Source: Sinohyriopsis cumingii (taxonomy: Eukaryota > Mollusca > Bivalvia > Unionida > Unionidae). From it: a stretch of 64,000 nucleotides of DNA. Positions 34,558 to 43,723 of the stretch are shown piece by piece. The DNA is taken from contig CM068832.1 of assembly GCA_028554795.2 (NCBI GenBank), positions 81,921,180 through 81,985,179 on the forward strand, written 5' to 3'. The stretch's first letter is position 1, and every line of letters begins with the position of its first letter. The notes below the pieces were generated by a model, which worked only from the letters and a program-made list of their open reading frames with translations, made no database searches and was not told the DNA's origin. Both the position numbers and the translations under genes were made by a program.

Positions 34558-36480
34558 ATGAGTCGAAAAGTTAGCACAGTTGGAGAGCCTCATTCTGCCA
34601 GATTAGCGCGAGAGCAATTAGCGGCATTAAAGAAGTTCATTCCGACAAAACGATTATTTAAGAGAAATGTTCGTGGTTACGAAGATATGCAACATGGAAT
34701 TTCAGAAACTTCGGCAAAATGGTTGAAGCCAGTGACCGGAACAATTGAGCAGGTTGTATATGGCGACGAAAAAGATCCAGATGCCAAAAAACGTGGAATC
34801 TTTCCTATGTTGAAAGGTATTGAGGATCAATCACGAACATTACCCGAGCGATTAGCAATAGCAGCAGCGGCGCAACAACTTGCAATTGCTGATGGAGGAA
34901 AACCTGGAGATGGAAAACCGGGAGGAAGAAAAATCTCAATGATAAAAGGGAAGTTTAATATTGATAATTTAAGAGAAAATTTCACCGATGAGGGATGGGA
35001 AATAATATCGCAGCCCCTCTCGACATTGTATAATATAGATGAGATTGGCCAATTTGCGGAGGAATATTTTAGTAGTCGAACTGAATTTTTGACTGCAGTG
35101 GGAAAAAAAAGATATGCAACTCGCGATAGTTGGTACGATATGGTATATAAAATTTACACACAAACAACATCAATAAGGAAGACAGCGGATCCGCGTTACA
35201 GAAGATTTTTAGAAACAGCAAGAGATACACAAAGATATAATAAGCAAGTAGCGGACGAAAGAAAACAAGAGGAGAAAGAAAGAAAACAACAGGAAAAAGA
35301 AGAAAGAAAACAACTGGAAAAAGAAAGAAAACAACAGGAGAAGAAGGAAAAAACTAAAAAACGAGGAAGAAAAGTAATACCACAGGAAGATATTCAACCA
35401 CAGGAGCCAATATTTCAACCAGAGGAATTAGGAGCTAGACCAAAGGAAGATATTCCACCACAGAAAAAAGAAAGAAAATCAAGAAGGAAAAAAGATCAGA
35501 GTGATGAACCGATAATTGTATCTAAATATAAATCATCACCGGCTAGTAGTGTGTTTAAAATTGATCCTAGTGTAACAGCGGATATTTATTTGAATCCAAA
35601 AAGATTTTATTTACTTGGCGACTATGATTCAGTAGTTCAAATAGCTGCGGATGATTCTACGAAAAATAAAAGATTCTTTTTGCGAAAAGAATTTGATGCT
35701 GATAAAGTTAACATACTTGATTGGTATGCGATAATGTATTTTGGTAGTTTAGGAAAACCAGTAAGATATTCCGATGAAGATTTTGCGAAATTTTCATCGG
35801 ATGTTGGTAATTACAGAATAAAGTTATCAGAGGGAAAAGCAAGATTATCAACTTTAATAACACCTAAACAAGATAGTCCTGAAAAGTTTAGTCCTAAAAA
35901 AATTTATAATCCCACAGAGGAACTTATTTCTAAATTAATATACCCCAAACTCGAACCATCACCTGAAGAAATTTCTACTTTATTACAACCTCTTCCTCCT
36001 CGTCCCACTCCCCTTTCATTACCTACAGGTAAGGAAATTTTGCCACCTAAAAGTTCGCCACCTGAAAGTAGTGGTACTCCTGAAAAGGCTTATATTAGTA
36101 ATCTTCTTACTATAAGGGAAAAATATCCTAAACAAGATAGTCCTACAGGGGATTTGCCACCAAGGTCATTGTCAGGGACATCTTCAACATTGTCAGGATT
36201 ATCGTCGTCAGGGACATCTTCAACGCCGTCAGATGAAGTATTCTACGTAACGCCATTGGAATCTCCAGAAACAAAAAAAACAGGAAGTGGATATTCAGTT
36301 TGTCCCGATAGTGTTGTCAACGATGTATCTCGCCTCGAAGTATTAATCGGAGGAAAGCGAGCCGGAAATAACTCCCGTGAGATAGTCAACGAAGCATCAG
36401 ATATTTGTCAGCGATTATTCCGTGGTGGTATCATCGATTCTCACATTTATAAAGAGTTTGTCGATGAACTCATCGATTAA
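34558..36480 (+). CDS. Large disordered/coiled-coil structural protein (640 aa)
   Basis: The N-terminus HSARLAREQLAALKKFIP is shared with the C (57,644) and B copies. Residues ~225-265 form a KQQEKEERKQ-type charged helix. The middle is Pro/Ser-rich. The C-terminal ~60 residues (NDVSRLEVLIGGKRAGNNS then DICQRLFRGGI) are the best conserved part. LIGG followed by Lys fits the adenain cleavage rule (M/I/L)XGG-X, and the same site is present in all three copies. First gene inside the terminal repeat, transcribed inward. The role is probably virion assembly or scaffold; the family is unknown. Much longer here than in C (382 aa), mainly in the disordered middle. Confidence 0.75.
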   Translation: MSRKVSTVGEPHSARLAREQLAALKKFIPTKRLFKRNVRGYEDMQHGISETSAKWLKPVTGTIEQVVYGDEKDPDAKKRGIFPMLKGIEDQSRTLPERLAIAAAAQQLAIADGGKPGDGKPGGRKISMIKGKFNIDNLRENFTDEGWEIISQPLSTLYNIDEIGQFAEEYFSSRTEFLTAVGKKRYATRDSWYDMVYKIYTQTTSIRKTADPRYRRFLETARDTQRYNKQVADERKQEEKERKQQEKEERKQLEKERKQQEKKEKTKKRGRKVIPQEDIQPQEPIFQPEELGARPKEDIPPQKKERKSRRKKDQSDEPIIVSKYKSSPASSVFKIDPSVTADIYLNPKRFYLLGDYDSVVQIAADDSTKNKRFFLRKEFDADKVNILDWYAIMYFGSLGKPVRYSDEDFAKFSSDVGNYRIKLSEGKARLSTLITPKQDSPEKFSPKKIYNPTEELISKLIYPKLEPSPEEISTLLQPLPPRPTPLSLPTGKEILPPKSSPPESSGTPEKAYISNLLTIREKYPKQDSPTGDLPPRSLSGTSSTLSGLSSSGTSSTPSDEVFYVTPLESPETKKTGSGYSVCPDSVVNDVSRLEVLIGGKRAGNNSREIVNEASDICQRLFRGGIIDSHIYKEFVDELID

Positions 36481-36500
36481 ATCAACACAATTGAAATAAT

Positions 36501-36998
36501 ATGATTATTCATAAACATCAGCGCAGACCTAATCAGGTTCGCATAGTAAACTCTCGATTGCCAGTATACAAATATATTCACGGTAATGGATTCGGCGATA
36601 TCGTTGGAAGTCTTGTCACGCGAGTAATACCAAAAATTGGACCCGTGATTAAGCAATTTGGGTTGAAAGCGATAGGAAAGATAGGTGAGACTGCCATTTC
36701 TGGTATCGGTAATTTGGCCAGTAAAGGCTTCAACGCTATCAAAAATAAAATATTAAGTTTAGTACGTAAAAAGCAACCTGTTAAATTACCCATTACCAGA
36801 GAAATGCCACCCGAAGTTAGTAAGGTCATAAATGATGCGGCAAATAAAAAAATAAATGATCTAGCACAGGAAGCTGCTATAACAAATCTAGTGCAGGAAG
36901 TTGCTAATATAAATCCAGCACAGAATGTTGCTAATACAAATTTAGCAAATACAAGTTTTGTTTCAGGTAGTGGTCTTCGTTTTAGACGATATTATTAG
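36501..36998 (+). CDS. pVI-like membrane-active minor capsid protein
   Basis: 165 residues. The basic N-terminus (MIIHKHQRRPNQVRIVNSRLPVY) leads to IHGNGFGDIV. I-x-G-x-G fits the second adenain rule (M/I/L)XGX-G and occurs at about residue 30, close to where adenovirus pVI is trimmed. Directly after comes a long Gly/Ile/Lys amphipathic region, then RKKQPVK and an Asn/Ala-rich tail ending in an Arg-rich C-terminus. The arrangement (short propeptide, cleavage site, amphipathic helix) suggests an endosome-lysing protein. Homologues lie at 57,181 and 25,087. No sequence-level proof of homology to pVI. Confidence 0.6.
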   Translation: MIIHKHQRRPNQVRIVNSRLPVYKYIHGNGFGDIVGSLVTRVIPKIGPVIKQFGLKAIGKIGETAISGIGNLASKGFNAIKNKILSLVRKKQPVKLPITREMPPEVSKVINDAANKKINDLAQEAAITNLVQEVANINPAQNVANTNLANTSFVSGSGLRFRRYY

Positions 36999-37004
36999 TA
37001 ATAA

Positions 37005-38375
37005 ATGTTCGCACAAGTGTCAAATGAAGTATTTGATATGGACGAGCCAGTAGGTAGGGACACATCAGTGCGAGATTTTCAGTATTTCTCGTACGATGTA
37101 GTTGAGCCAGATTCAAGAAATCGGAAGGAAATTCAAGTCCACGATACAACAAGATATTTTCTTCCATCTGAGGCGTATATCGAATTTGTTGGAAAAATTG
37201 TAAAGGCAGCTGATGGTACCAACTACGATGCAAATTTTGGTGTTGGTTTTGTCAATAATGGTATCATGGCATTATTCAAGAATGCCACTTACATGATTGA
37301 TGGAAGAGAGATTGAATCAATTACGAACAACGTTGATATAGCAACGACTATCATAGGTCTAGCAAGATACTCGGATGATTTTACCAGATCAGCCGGTCCT
37401 AGTATGATGTTTGCCAAGGATAATTCCAACTACCCTGAACATTTACCATTTGATATTGGTAGACCGGTAGACCCCGCTGGCCAACCCGCTGATGTTCGTT
37501 CAGCGATGATTGCCCCCAATGGCAATTACAATCTTGGATTTGCCATAAGAAAAAATATGTTGAAGGGAGCTGAACGAAAATTCTCCTGTGCAATTCCATT
37601 ATCTCATATTTTTGGATTTTGCAGACATTTCAGAAAAGTTATTTACGGAGCGAAGCATACGATATCTTTCGTTCGAGATGCCAATGATGACAGAGCCATT
37701 TGGAGAGATCCTGGTGATCCTGGTAAAGTTGTCCTTGAAAAAATTACCTTGTGGATGCCAGCAATAGTTCCATCAATGATCATAGAAGAAAAATTATTAT
37801 CATTTATGAATCAAGGAGGAAAATCCATCATGTCTTGGTTGACAACAATGACTGACTCCAACGAAAATGTTAATTTGGACGGAATATTTACTTGGCGAAT
37901 TGCGTCACAGCAAGGCTCTTCCGCACCTAGACATATCTTTGTTGCTCTGCAAAGCATGATCAGAGACGATCAATTACATAGTAACATGATATTCGATCGA
38001 TTAGAGGCAACAAATGTATCGTTGAGAATAAATGGCCAACAGGAGCCATCCGAGGAAATAGCCATCGATTTTGAGAACAATTCGACGGCACGCGCGTATC
38101 ATCGCTTGCTAAGTTTTATGGGACGTGATCAAAATATTGATACCGGATTGCAAATATCACAGTTAGATTTTAATACTCTCTATCCCATCTATTACTTTTC
38201 CCTGGAACATCTCGATTTGGTAAAGCAGTCGGTTGTCGATATTCATTTCAAAGCCAGAATTAACACGGGAGGACCGGCAAGAGCAATCGCAGTTATTCTT
38301 AGTGATAGAACAATGATCCTAGAAGGTATTAGTGGTAGAATGAGAGTCATCGACGCGCCCGTAGAGAACATGTAA
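37005..38375 (+). CDS. Major capsid protein (double jelly-roll type)
   Basis: 456 residues. Conserved blocks shared with C and B: HDTTRYFLPSEAYIEF, GVGFVNNGIMALF, ATYMIDGREIES, DDFTRSAGPSMMFAKD, IPLSHIFGFC, LLSFMNQGGKS, WRIASQQG.SAPRHIF, SFMGRDQNIDTGLQIS and a C-terminal IDAPVENM. The position between pVI-like and pX-like genes and upstream of the protease, plus its length, fit the hexon-like capsid protein of Polintons/adintoviruses. The fold assignment is by context and recalled family blocks; a structure prediction would settle it. The start at 37,005 is 6 bp after the previous stop. Confidence 0.85.
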   Translation: MFAQVSNEVFDMDEPVGRDTSVRDFQYFSYDVVEPDSRNRKEIQVHDTTRYFLPSEAYIEFVGKIVKAADGTNYDANFGVGFVNNGIMALFKNATYMIDGREIESITNNVDIATTIIGLARYSDDFTRSAGPSMMFAKDNSNYPEHLPFDIGRPVDPAGQPADVRSAMIAPNGNYNLGFAIRKNMLKGAERKFSCAIPLSHIFGFCRHFRKVIYGAKHTISFVRDANDDRAIWRDPGDPGKVVLEKITLWMPAIVPSMIIEEKLLSFMNQGGKSIMSWLTTMTDSNENVNLDGIFTWRIASQQGSSAPRHIFVALQSMIRDDQLHSNMIFDRLEATNVSLRINGQQEPSEEIAIDFENNSTARAYHRLLSFMGRDQNIDTGLQISQLDFNTLYPIYYFSLEHLDLVKQSVVDIHFKARINTGGPARAIAVILSDRTMILEGISGRMRVIDAPVENM

Positions 38376-38409
38376 CAAAATTCTAAATTTAGATTAAGTG
38401 ATTATTAAT

Positions 38410-38922
38410 ATGCCATACGATCACGTCAGCGTAACTCTGACTCCCGGTCAGGTGAAAAAACTTCATGCAGCAACAACAGCACGACGAGGTTTAAGTTTAA
38501 CCTTAAAAAGTAATCAACTTCACGGTGGACCTAACAAACTATCGTTAACTAAAAATCAACACGGACATTTCACCAGAGCCAGATCAGCAAATACTGGTAT
38601 TCGCTTGAATCTCTCGATAGGTGCAATCAGAGATATGATCAAAGTAGGTGGTATTTTTCCTTTATTCGCCGCTATTCCAGGATTAATAGCTGCGGCGGCC
38701 CCCATGATTGCAAAAACAATAGGATTAGGTGCACTCGGTGGGATAAGTACCGCATTAGGAAAAAAGATCGTCGGAGGAAGATATCGTAAAAAAAAGGGAG
38801 GGTTTATCTCCCCCTTCTCTCTTCTAGCAAAATTGATGCAGCCGCAACAAGGATCAGGACTTTACCTAAGACGACCCCCATACGGATCCGGTCTAAGTCG
38901 AGTCTACCAGCCTCAAATTTAG
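38410..38922 (+). CDS. pX-like basic core protein
   Basis: I place the start at the ATG at 38,410 (MPYDHVSVTLTPGQ), matching MSYSHVNVTLTPGQ in C; an upstream GTG is less likely. About 170 residues. A basic N-terminal half with LHGGPNKLSLTKNQ, then GGIFPLFAAIPGLIAAAAP, a hydrophobic Gly/Ala-rich segment resembling the C-terminal part of adenovirus pX (mu precursor). It ends in a Lys/Arg- and Gly-rich tail (RYRKKKGGF). Probably condenses the genome. The tail overlaps the in-frame upstream extension of the protease, as in C. Confidence 0.72.
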   Translation: MPYDHVSVTLTPGQVKKLHAATTARRGLSLTLKSNQLHGGPNKLSLTKNQHGHFTRARSANTGIRLNLSIGAIRDMIKVGGIFPLFAAIPGLIAAAAPMIAKTIGLGALGGISTALGKKIVGGRYRKKKGGFISPFSLLAKLMQPQQGSGLYLRRPPYGSGLSRVYQPQI

Positions 38923-38975
38923 ATTTAATAAGTGAAGCAAAAAAAAAGAAAATAAAATTTTTCAGAGGCGTATTT

Positions 38976-39314
38976 ATGCGAGATCAACTACCAGATAAAC
39001 CAAATTCCACCGAGACAGGAATAATAAATCTCGATGAAAATTCCGGTCCTGGCACTCACTGGGTTGCGTATGCGATTAATCCTCGCGAAATCATTTACTT
39101 CGACTCATACGGATTAGCACCGCCAAATGAATTTATCAAATATGTGTCAAAATTAAAACTTCCAATTTGGTATTCAACACTTCCAACACAAACATTAGCA
39201 GATCCACCAATATGCGGTCCAGAGTCAATTAACGTCCTTGATGCAATTTCAAAATCATCCAATCCTTATCGCAAAATTTTATTTGAATATACCGTAGATA
39301 AATATCATGGTTGA
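38976..39314 (+). CDS. Adenain-like cysteine protease
   Basis: 112 residues from this ATG. The open frame continues upstream without a stop through SLPASNLDLISEAKKKK, which matches the N-terminus of the C protein (SLDVPASNFDLLDAAKKLK). So the real protein is probably longer, but I see no ATG for it. Catalytic set: His in GPGTHWVAY, Asp in IYFDSYG, Gln in PTQTLADPP and Cys in PICGPE, the adenain/Ulp1 order. Expected to mature the virion precursors that carry GG or GxG sites. Overlaps the fibre-like gene by 8 bp. Confidence 0.85.
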   Translation: MRDQLPDKPNSTETGIINLDENSGPGTHWVAYAINPREIIYFDSYGLAPPNEFIKYVSKLKLPIWYSTLPTQTLADPPICGPESINVLDAISKSSNPYRKILFEYTVDKYHG

Positions 39315-40662
39315 CATTTACGGTAGATCTCTCTTTAGGAAAGAAAAAAAAGACGCAGTCGACATCGATACATCAAAATTCGCAACCAAGAGCGATATTA
39401 ACAATCTTTTATCGCTGTCAGAGGTGGATCCTGGCGAAGTTGCTGTTTTTCAAAATACCGAAGGGCGATTACAAACTAGCAACGTCAAAATAACTGATAT
39501 AATTAAGCGAGACGAATACCGCGATCACATTAGTCAATTTACTCGCCAATCGGAGATGGTATTAAAATCTGTTGCTGATATCGCCGATATTATAGCAAAG
39601 TTACCCCTGAAGGCCGATAAAGCATTACACGACGATCTTCAGGATAGAATGACAAAAAGACTTAACAGGTTAAATAACGACCTTAAAAAACTTGACGATG
39701 TTTTAGATAAATTTAGCAAAAAATTTGACGAGAATATAAAAACATCCATTGATACTTCCTCCGCATCAGATAAGAAAGCCGATCAAGCATCACATGACGA
39801 TCTTAGCGAGAAAATAAAAAAAATCAACGAGGAAATTACTAATATTCTTGCCGAAATTAACGAAGTAAATATCTCGATGAGTCAGAAAATCGATAAAACA
39901 TCAATCGACGATCTCAACAAAAAAATAAAAAAAATCAACGAGGAAATTACTAATATTCTTGCCAAAATTAATGAAGTAAATATCTCGATGGGTCAGAAAC
40001 CATCGATCGACGATCTCAACAAAAAAATCAACGAGGAAATTACTAATATTCTTGCCAAAATTAATGAAGTAAATATCTCGATGGGTCAGAAACCATCGAT
40101 CGACGATCTCAACAAAAAAATCAACGAGGAAATTATTAAACTCGGCAATGTTGTTGTTCCTGAATTTACCAGGGGAATTAACGCGATGCAAGTACAAATA
40201 AAATCCATCAACGATGAAATTAACGTGGTACGTGAATTAGCGCGTCAAAAAGTCGATACATCAACGTACGACGAAAAAATTCAAGATTTAAAAACAAAAA
40301 TATCGTCAATGAACCTTGGAAGATTATCGCGAATTTCGATACCAACGGAGGTAGAAACAAAAAATCTTACCTGTAGTGTGCCACTTGTGGTAGAGATACG
40401 AAAAGAGGCATGGTGGACACCCGAGAATAACACATTTAAATTTAACCCGCCAATTAGTGGATATTATCGAATATTTATTCAATCTATGGCAAATTTTAAA
40501 ATAATAGCCGCAGGTGGTAAAATTTTTGGTGAAAATTTTAATTATATTATGTACACAGGTTATAATAATTTATTTGTGTTGGAACCACCAGATAGAACCA
40601 AGATGGGACCAATTGGTTATAGTATAGTTTTCGAATATTTAGCCGAACGTATTTCGGATTAA
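39307..40662 (+). CDS. Fibre-like trimeric attachment protein with coiled-coil repeats
   Basis: 451 residues. The N-terminal anchor MVDIYGRS and the EVDPGEVAVFQNTEGRLQTSNVK block are shared with C. Residues ~155-280 contain three to four copies of a ~28-36 residue heptad-like repeat (DDLNKKI..NEEI..ILAKINEVNISM), nearly identical at DNA level, so recently expanded. The C-terminal ~130 residues are beta-rich (YYRIFIQS, MYTGYNNLFVLEPP) and likely the receptor-binding head. Anchor-shaft-head is the plan of viral fibres. The shaft differs completely from that of C. Confidence 0.65.
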   Translation: MVDIYGRSLFRKEKKDAVDIDTSKFATKSDINNLLSLSEVDPGEVAVFQNTEGRLQTSNVKITDIIKRDEYRDHISQFTRQSEMVLKSVADIADIIAKLPLKADKALHDDLQDRMTKRLNRLNNDLKKLDDVLDKFSKKFDENIKTSIDTSSASDKKADQASHDDLSEKIKKINEEITNILAEINEVNISMSQKIDKTSIDDLNKKIKKINEEITNILAKINEVNISMGQKPSIDDLNKKINEEITNILAKINEVNISMGQKPSIDDLNKKINEEIIKLGNVVVPEFTRGINAMQVQIKSINDEINVVRELARQKVDTSTYDEKIQDLKTKISSMNLGRLSRISIPTEVETKNLTCSVPLVVEIRKEAWWTPENNTFKFNPPISGYYRIFIQSMANFKIIAAGGKIFGENFNYIMYTGYNNLFVLEPPDRTKMGPIGYSIVFEYLAERISD

Positions 40663-40691
40663 ATCATGCAATTGTTATCGTAGATTAATAA

Positions 40692-41222
40692 ATGACCGCA
40701 TCGGATTACCGTTACAATCAGGCACGATCATGGCAGGATTCGTTGCGAAAACAACTTGACGATTATCAAACAAAAATAAATAAATACCAGCGCAAATTAG
40801 TTATCATTGATGTTGCAGTGTACGCAGTATCTGCTGTGGTCGCTGGTGCAGGAATAATTCTATCCGCGGTAACAATGATAGCGCCAATTGCAGCAACAAT
40901 AATAATATCGTCAACAACAGCAATCGCGGGTGTTCTTAATATCATCGCGAAAAAGATATCCTCGTGCACAAGTGAAAAGTTATCTTCGTACAAAAGTAAA
41001 CTAACTAAAGTTAGTGACGCGTACTCGAAGTTATCATTGTTACTTTCTGAAAGTCTCAACGATGGTATTATATCCGATCTAGAATTTTCTACAATGATTA
41101 GTATTTACTCGGAGATTGAACAAATGAATATTAATAATGTCCGAGTTAGCCCAGATCGTGACAAACACGACACCGCCGACAACAACGTTAATATCGTTAA
41201 GTTCAACGAAACCCGAGTTTAG
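40692..41222 (+). CDS. Two-helix membrane protein
   Basis: 176 residues. The N-terminal ~40 residues are charged (YRYNQARSWQDSLRKQ), followed by two hydrophobic segments at about 34-60 and 65-85 (AVYAVSAVVAGAGIIL; IAATIIISSTTAIAGVLNII) and a soluble helical tail. The C homologue is at 53,214. Could be an internal virion membrane or viroporin-like protein; function not known. The last 86 nt overlap the next gene in another frame, conserved in C, so the two are probably translationally linked. Confidence 0.75.
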   Translation: MTASDYRYNQARSWQDSLRKQLDDYQTKINKYQRKLVIIDVAVYAVSAVVAGAGIILSAVTMIAPIAATIIISSTTAIAGVLNIIAKKISSCTSEKLSSYKSKLTKVSDAYSKLSLLLSESLNDGIISDLEFSTMISIYSEIEQMNINNVRVSPDRDKHDTADNNVNIVKFNETRV

Positions 41223-42687
41223 TATTAATTTCTCAACACCAATTAGCGTCAACGAAATTGCATTAACACAATTGCGCGTCTACAATAGCTGGCCTAATGT
41301 TAGATCGAAATCATTCGGTAATTTGATGCCAAATAATTCACTTGTTTTTGCAAATAAGAATAAACCCGATGGAACACCCGATTGGATCGTCGTTGGTATA
41401 CCAACGGGCAGTTATGAAATTGATCAGCTGAATAATGAGTTTACCACTAGAATATCAAATTTAACCGGCGATGCTACTCCAGGAATAAAGATATCTTCAC
41501 ATGATCCAACACTATCGTCAATGATAGAAGTGAAATCACCGTACGTGGTAGATATTTACCAATCATCGATCAGGAATATATTAGGTTGGCCCGAGGTCGC
41601 ACCTCTGATAAAACCAAAGAAATCGGATGTTATTATTCCAGGTTGGTATGATGAAACCCTTCCAGAACTACCGGAACCAAAAAAGGAAGATTTTACAACC
41701 GACGAAGGATGGTATGGAGATATCAAACACAAACCTTTGATCCACAGCGCCATCAATCTCATGAATAACCACAAATTTAACCTGGTAATGTTCGCTTTCA
41801 CTTTTATTAACGAAAGAATTCTCTCATGGTTGCCTCTTCCTAAAATCCCCCCAGATGTGAAAATCTTCGACGCTACCCACATTAACAGGATAATAGCCCC
41901 CATAGACGGTATCTTGGTAAGAAGAACACTAGACGAGTTTATTCAAGAACACGAATTACAATTAAATTTATTGCGAGGATCATTTCATGAATGCATCCTA
42001 AATAAATCTGGTTCATGTAGCGAAATTATAAAACATGTGAAAATTTTAAATCAACTTGCGAATGATATTGAATATTATCATGATATGTTTATTCAGGCGA
42101 TAGTCGACGATATATCAATTGCCGACTATGTTCTTCCTATTAGCAAATTCGAGTTGATCAAGAACTCGGGTGAGAAACAAAAATTCATGAGAGTATTTGA
42201 ATTAACCGAGGAAACACTGCCAAATTTCAAATTTCCTAATTCTGATTTTGATGCGATGAGAAAATCCGTCACTGATACCATCGATGATTTATTTCCGAAA
42301 TTACATGCCGCATGGACCAAAAAAATACATTCAGAATTGATTCTTAAACACAATAACGATCCTGACAAAGGTGGACGACATATATCGCCGGGTATCGTTA
42401 ATATAACGGAAGTTATCGCGATTTATCTTCACGCGGATGTTGTCGAGGGTAGCTACAATGTTGATGCGTCAGAATCAAATCAAGCTCATCAGGGTTTTAT
42501 ATTGTATTCATTTTCACCTAGCGCATCTCCTGGTTTTTTGATAATAAAAGAACCAATGAATCCGTTTTACCTGCGATGTCATAATCGATTATTGACAAGA
42601 ATAAATTTCAAACTAACGGATCAGAAAGGAAATTTACTTGATATACGAGGAGAAACTGTAAGTATCAATCTTTTGGTGAAATCGTGA
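41137..42687 (+). CDS. Penton-like / minor capsid protein candidate
   Basis: 516 residues. The N-terminal ~140 residues carry EIALTQLRVYNSWPNVRSKS, NNSLVF, VVGIPTGSYEIDQL and VDIYQSSIRNILGWP, all conserved in C (51,872). The middle (~200 residues) is helical and divergent. The C-terminus has PGIVNITEVIAIYLHADV, then YLRCHNRLLTRINFKLTD. A beta-rich N-terminus with a GSYEI motif resembles the penton/minor capsid proteins of adintovirus-like elements, but I assign this only by position and general character. Last gene of the structural block. Confidence 0.5.
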   Translation: MSELAQIVTNTTPPTTTLISLSSTKPEFSINFSTPISVNEIALTQLRVYNSWPNVRSKSFGNLMPNNSLVFANKNKPDGTPDWIVVGIPTGSYEIDQLNNEFTTRISNLTGDATPGIKISSHDPTLSSMIEVKSPYVVDIYQSSIRNILGWPEVAPLIKPKKSDVIIPGWYDETLPELPEPKKEDFTTDEGWYGDIKHKPLIHSAINLMNNHKFNLVMFAFTFINERILSWLPLPKIPPDVKIFDATHINRIIAPIDGILVRRTLDEFIQEHELQLNLLRGSFHECILNKSGSCSEIIKHVKILNQLANDIEYYHDMFIQAIVDDISIADYVLPISKFELIKNSGEKQKFMRVFELTEETLPNFKFPNSDFDAMRKSVTDTIDDLFPKLHAAWTKKIHSELILKHNNDPDKGGRHISPGIVNITEVIAIYLHADVVEGSYNVDASESNQAHQGFILYSFSPSASPGFLIIKEPMNPFYLRCHNRLLTRINFKLTDQKGNLLDIRGETVSINLLVKS

Positions 42688-42733
42688 GAATCTCTGATTT
42701 TTAAATCGCAAGTGAGATTTTCCAAATCTGTAT

Positions 42734-42751
42734 CCCAGAAATATTTCTGGG
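42734..42751. terminator. Perfect palindrome with polyadenylation-like signal
   Basis: CCCAGAAATATTTCTGGG is an 18-bp perfect palindrome, followed by AAAAAAATAAATAAAATCC with AATAAA-type signals. It sits between the convergent penton-like and HNH genes, so it may end transcription in both directions. Confidence 0.45.
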
Positions 42752-42825
42752 GGAAAAAAATAAATAAAATCCAGGAGAATTTTCAAAAAATTAATCTTTT
42801 TTTTTTGTTTTGCGGAGATATTCAA

Positions 42826-43392
42826 TTATTCTTCATCGATTTCCGAATCAAATATTATTGGGATATAAGAAAATTCGATCCAATTGCCGAGATTATATGA
42901 AAATGTAGCGTGGATTATTTTTTCTGCCGCTCGCCGCACCGATGCTGAACTAATATTATAATATTTCGCAGCTGATTTCATCGATTCGAAAGCGATCTCC
43001 TCACCTGTTTCTCGATTTATCGATTTAACCGCCTTAGCTGGTCGCCGTCCGCTACTGGTATTACCAAATCTTGCATTTTCACTCGGAGTTACCGCGCGAA
43101 GATTAGAAAGTTTGTTGTTAAGTTTATTTCCGTCAATGTGGTCGATAACCAAATTATCCTTGATGATTCCATGAAAACACTCGAATATAAATCTGTGAGA
43201 AAGATAATTTATTCTTTTATTCTCGTTGAAGTTACACGCCAAATACCCCGAATTACAAACATTACCGAGATGATACTTTGTTTTGATATTTCTGATATTA
43301 CCATCGGCAGATGCTTCGTAATTCTTAATGGTAGGATGAGATCTATACTCGTGTGAGATTTTCATTGCAGGGATCGTTGATTTGTGATTCAT
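42826..43392 (-). CDS. HNH homing-type endonuclease
   Basis: Up to 188 residues; an internal Met (start at 43,365) aligns better with the C and B proteins. RSHPTIKNYEASADGNIRN at the N-terminus, SHRFIFECFHGI, the HNH core VIDHIDGNKLNNKLSNLRAV with its catalytic His, and a C-terminal KSAAKYYNISSASVRRA helix-turn-helix (NUMOD-type). It may spread itself or cut competing genomes. Intact in D. The 5' end overlaps the 3' end of the zinc-protein gene. Confidence 0.85.
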   Translation of the reverse strand: MNHKSTIPAMKISHEYRSHPTIKNYEASADGNIRNIKTKYHLGNVCNSGYLACNFNENKRINYLSHRFIFECFHGIIKDNLVIDHIDGNKLNNKLSNLRAVTPSENARFGNTSSGRRPAKAVKSINRETGEEIAFESMKSAAKYYNISSASVRRAAEKIIHATFSYNLGNWIEFSYIPIIFDSEIDEE

Positions 43393-43693
43393 ATATGATA
43401 TTCTGTTTGTTTAAATCGTAATTTGCTTTGAATCGATTAATATAATCTTCCTCACATTTTATCACTGACGAGGATCTTTTTTCATAATATCTCCGTAACT
43501 CACGATATTTTTTCCCTCCACAAGAGAAACATAATCTTGTTTTTCCTCGAATACCAACTTGGCAAACTAAACATCGTTGTGGTCCTTTGTTGCCTCGTCG
43601 AATTTCGTATATGTGAGCGCCACAATATTCACCTCTGCAGGATTTGTCACATGATTTTGTTGATCCGACTGTTATCCACGCGCATTGCTTCAT
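43343..43693 (-). CDS. Small zinc-binding protein
   Basis: 116 residues. CAWITVGSTKSC..SCRGEYCGAH, then CLVCQVGIRGK..LCFSCGGKKYRELRRYY, as in C. The tail is longer than in C because the frame runs on into the HNH start region. Divergent from the replicase with a 30-bp TATA-like gap. Confidence 0.8.
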   Translation of the reverse strand: MKQCAWITVGSTKSCDKSCRGEYCGAHIYEIRRGNKGPQRCLVCQVGIRGKTRLCFSCGGKKYRELRRYYEKRSSSVIKCEEDYINRFKANYDLNKQNIIYESQINDPCNENLTRV

Positions 43694-43723
43694 TATATTT
43701 AGATATTTGTCTAAAATATAATA

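Noticed and set aside
39901..40197. 98-codon reverse frame
   Set aside because: Shadow of the repeated shaft of the fibre-like gene.
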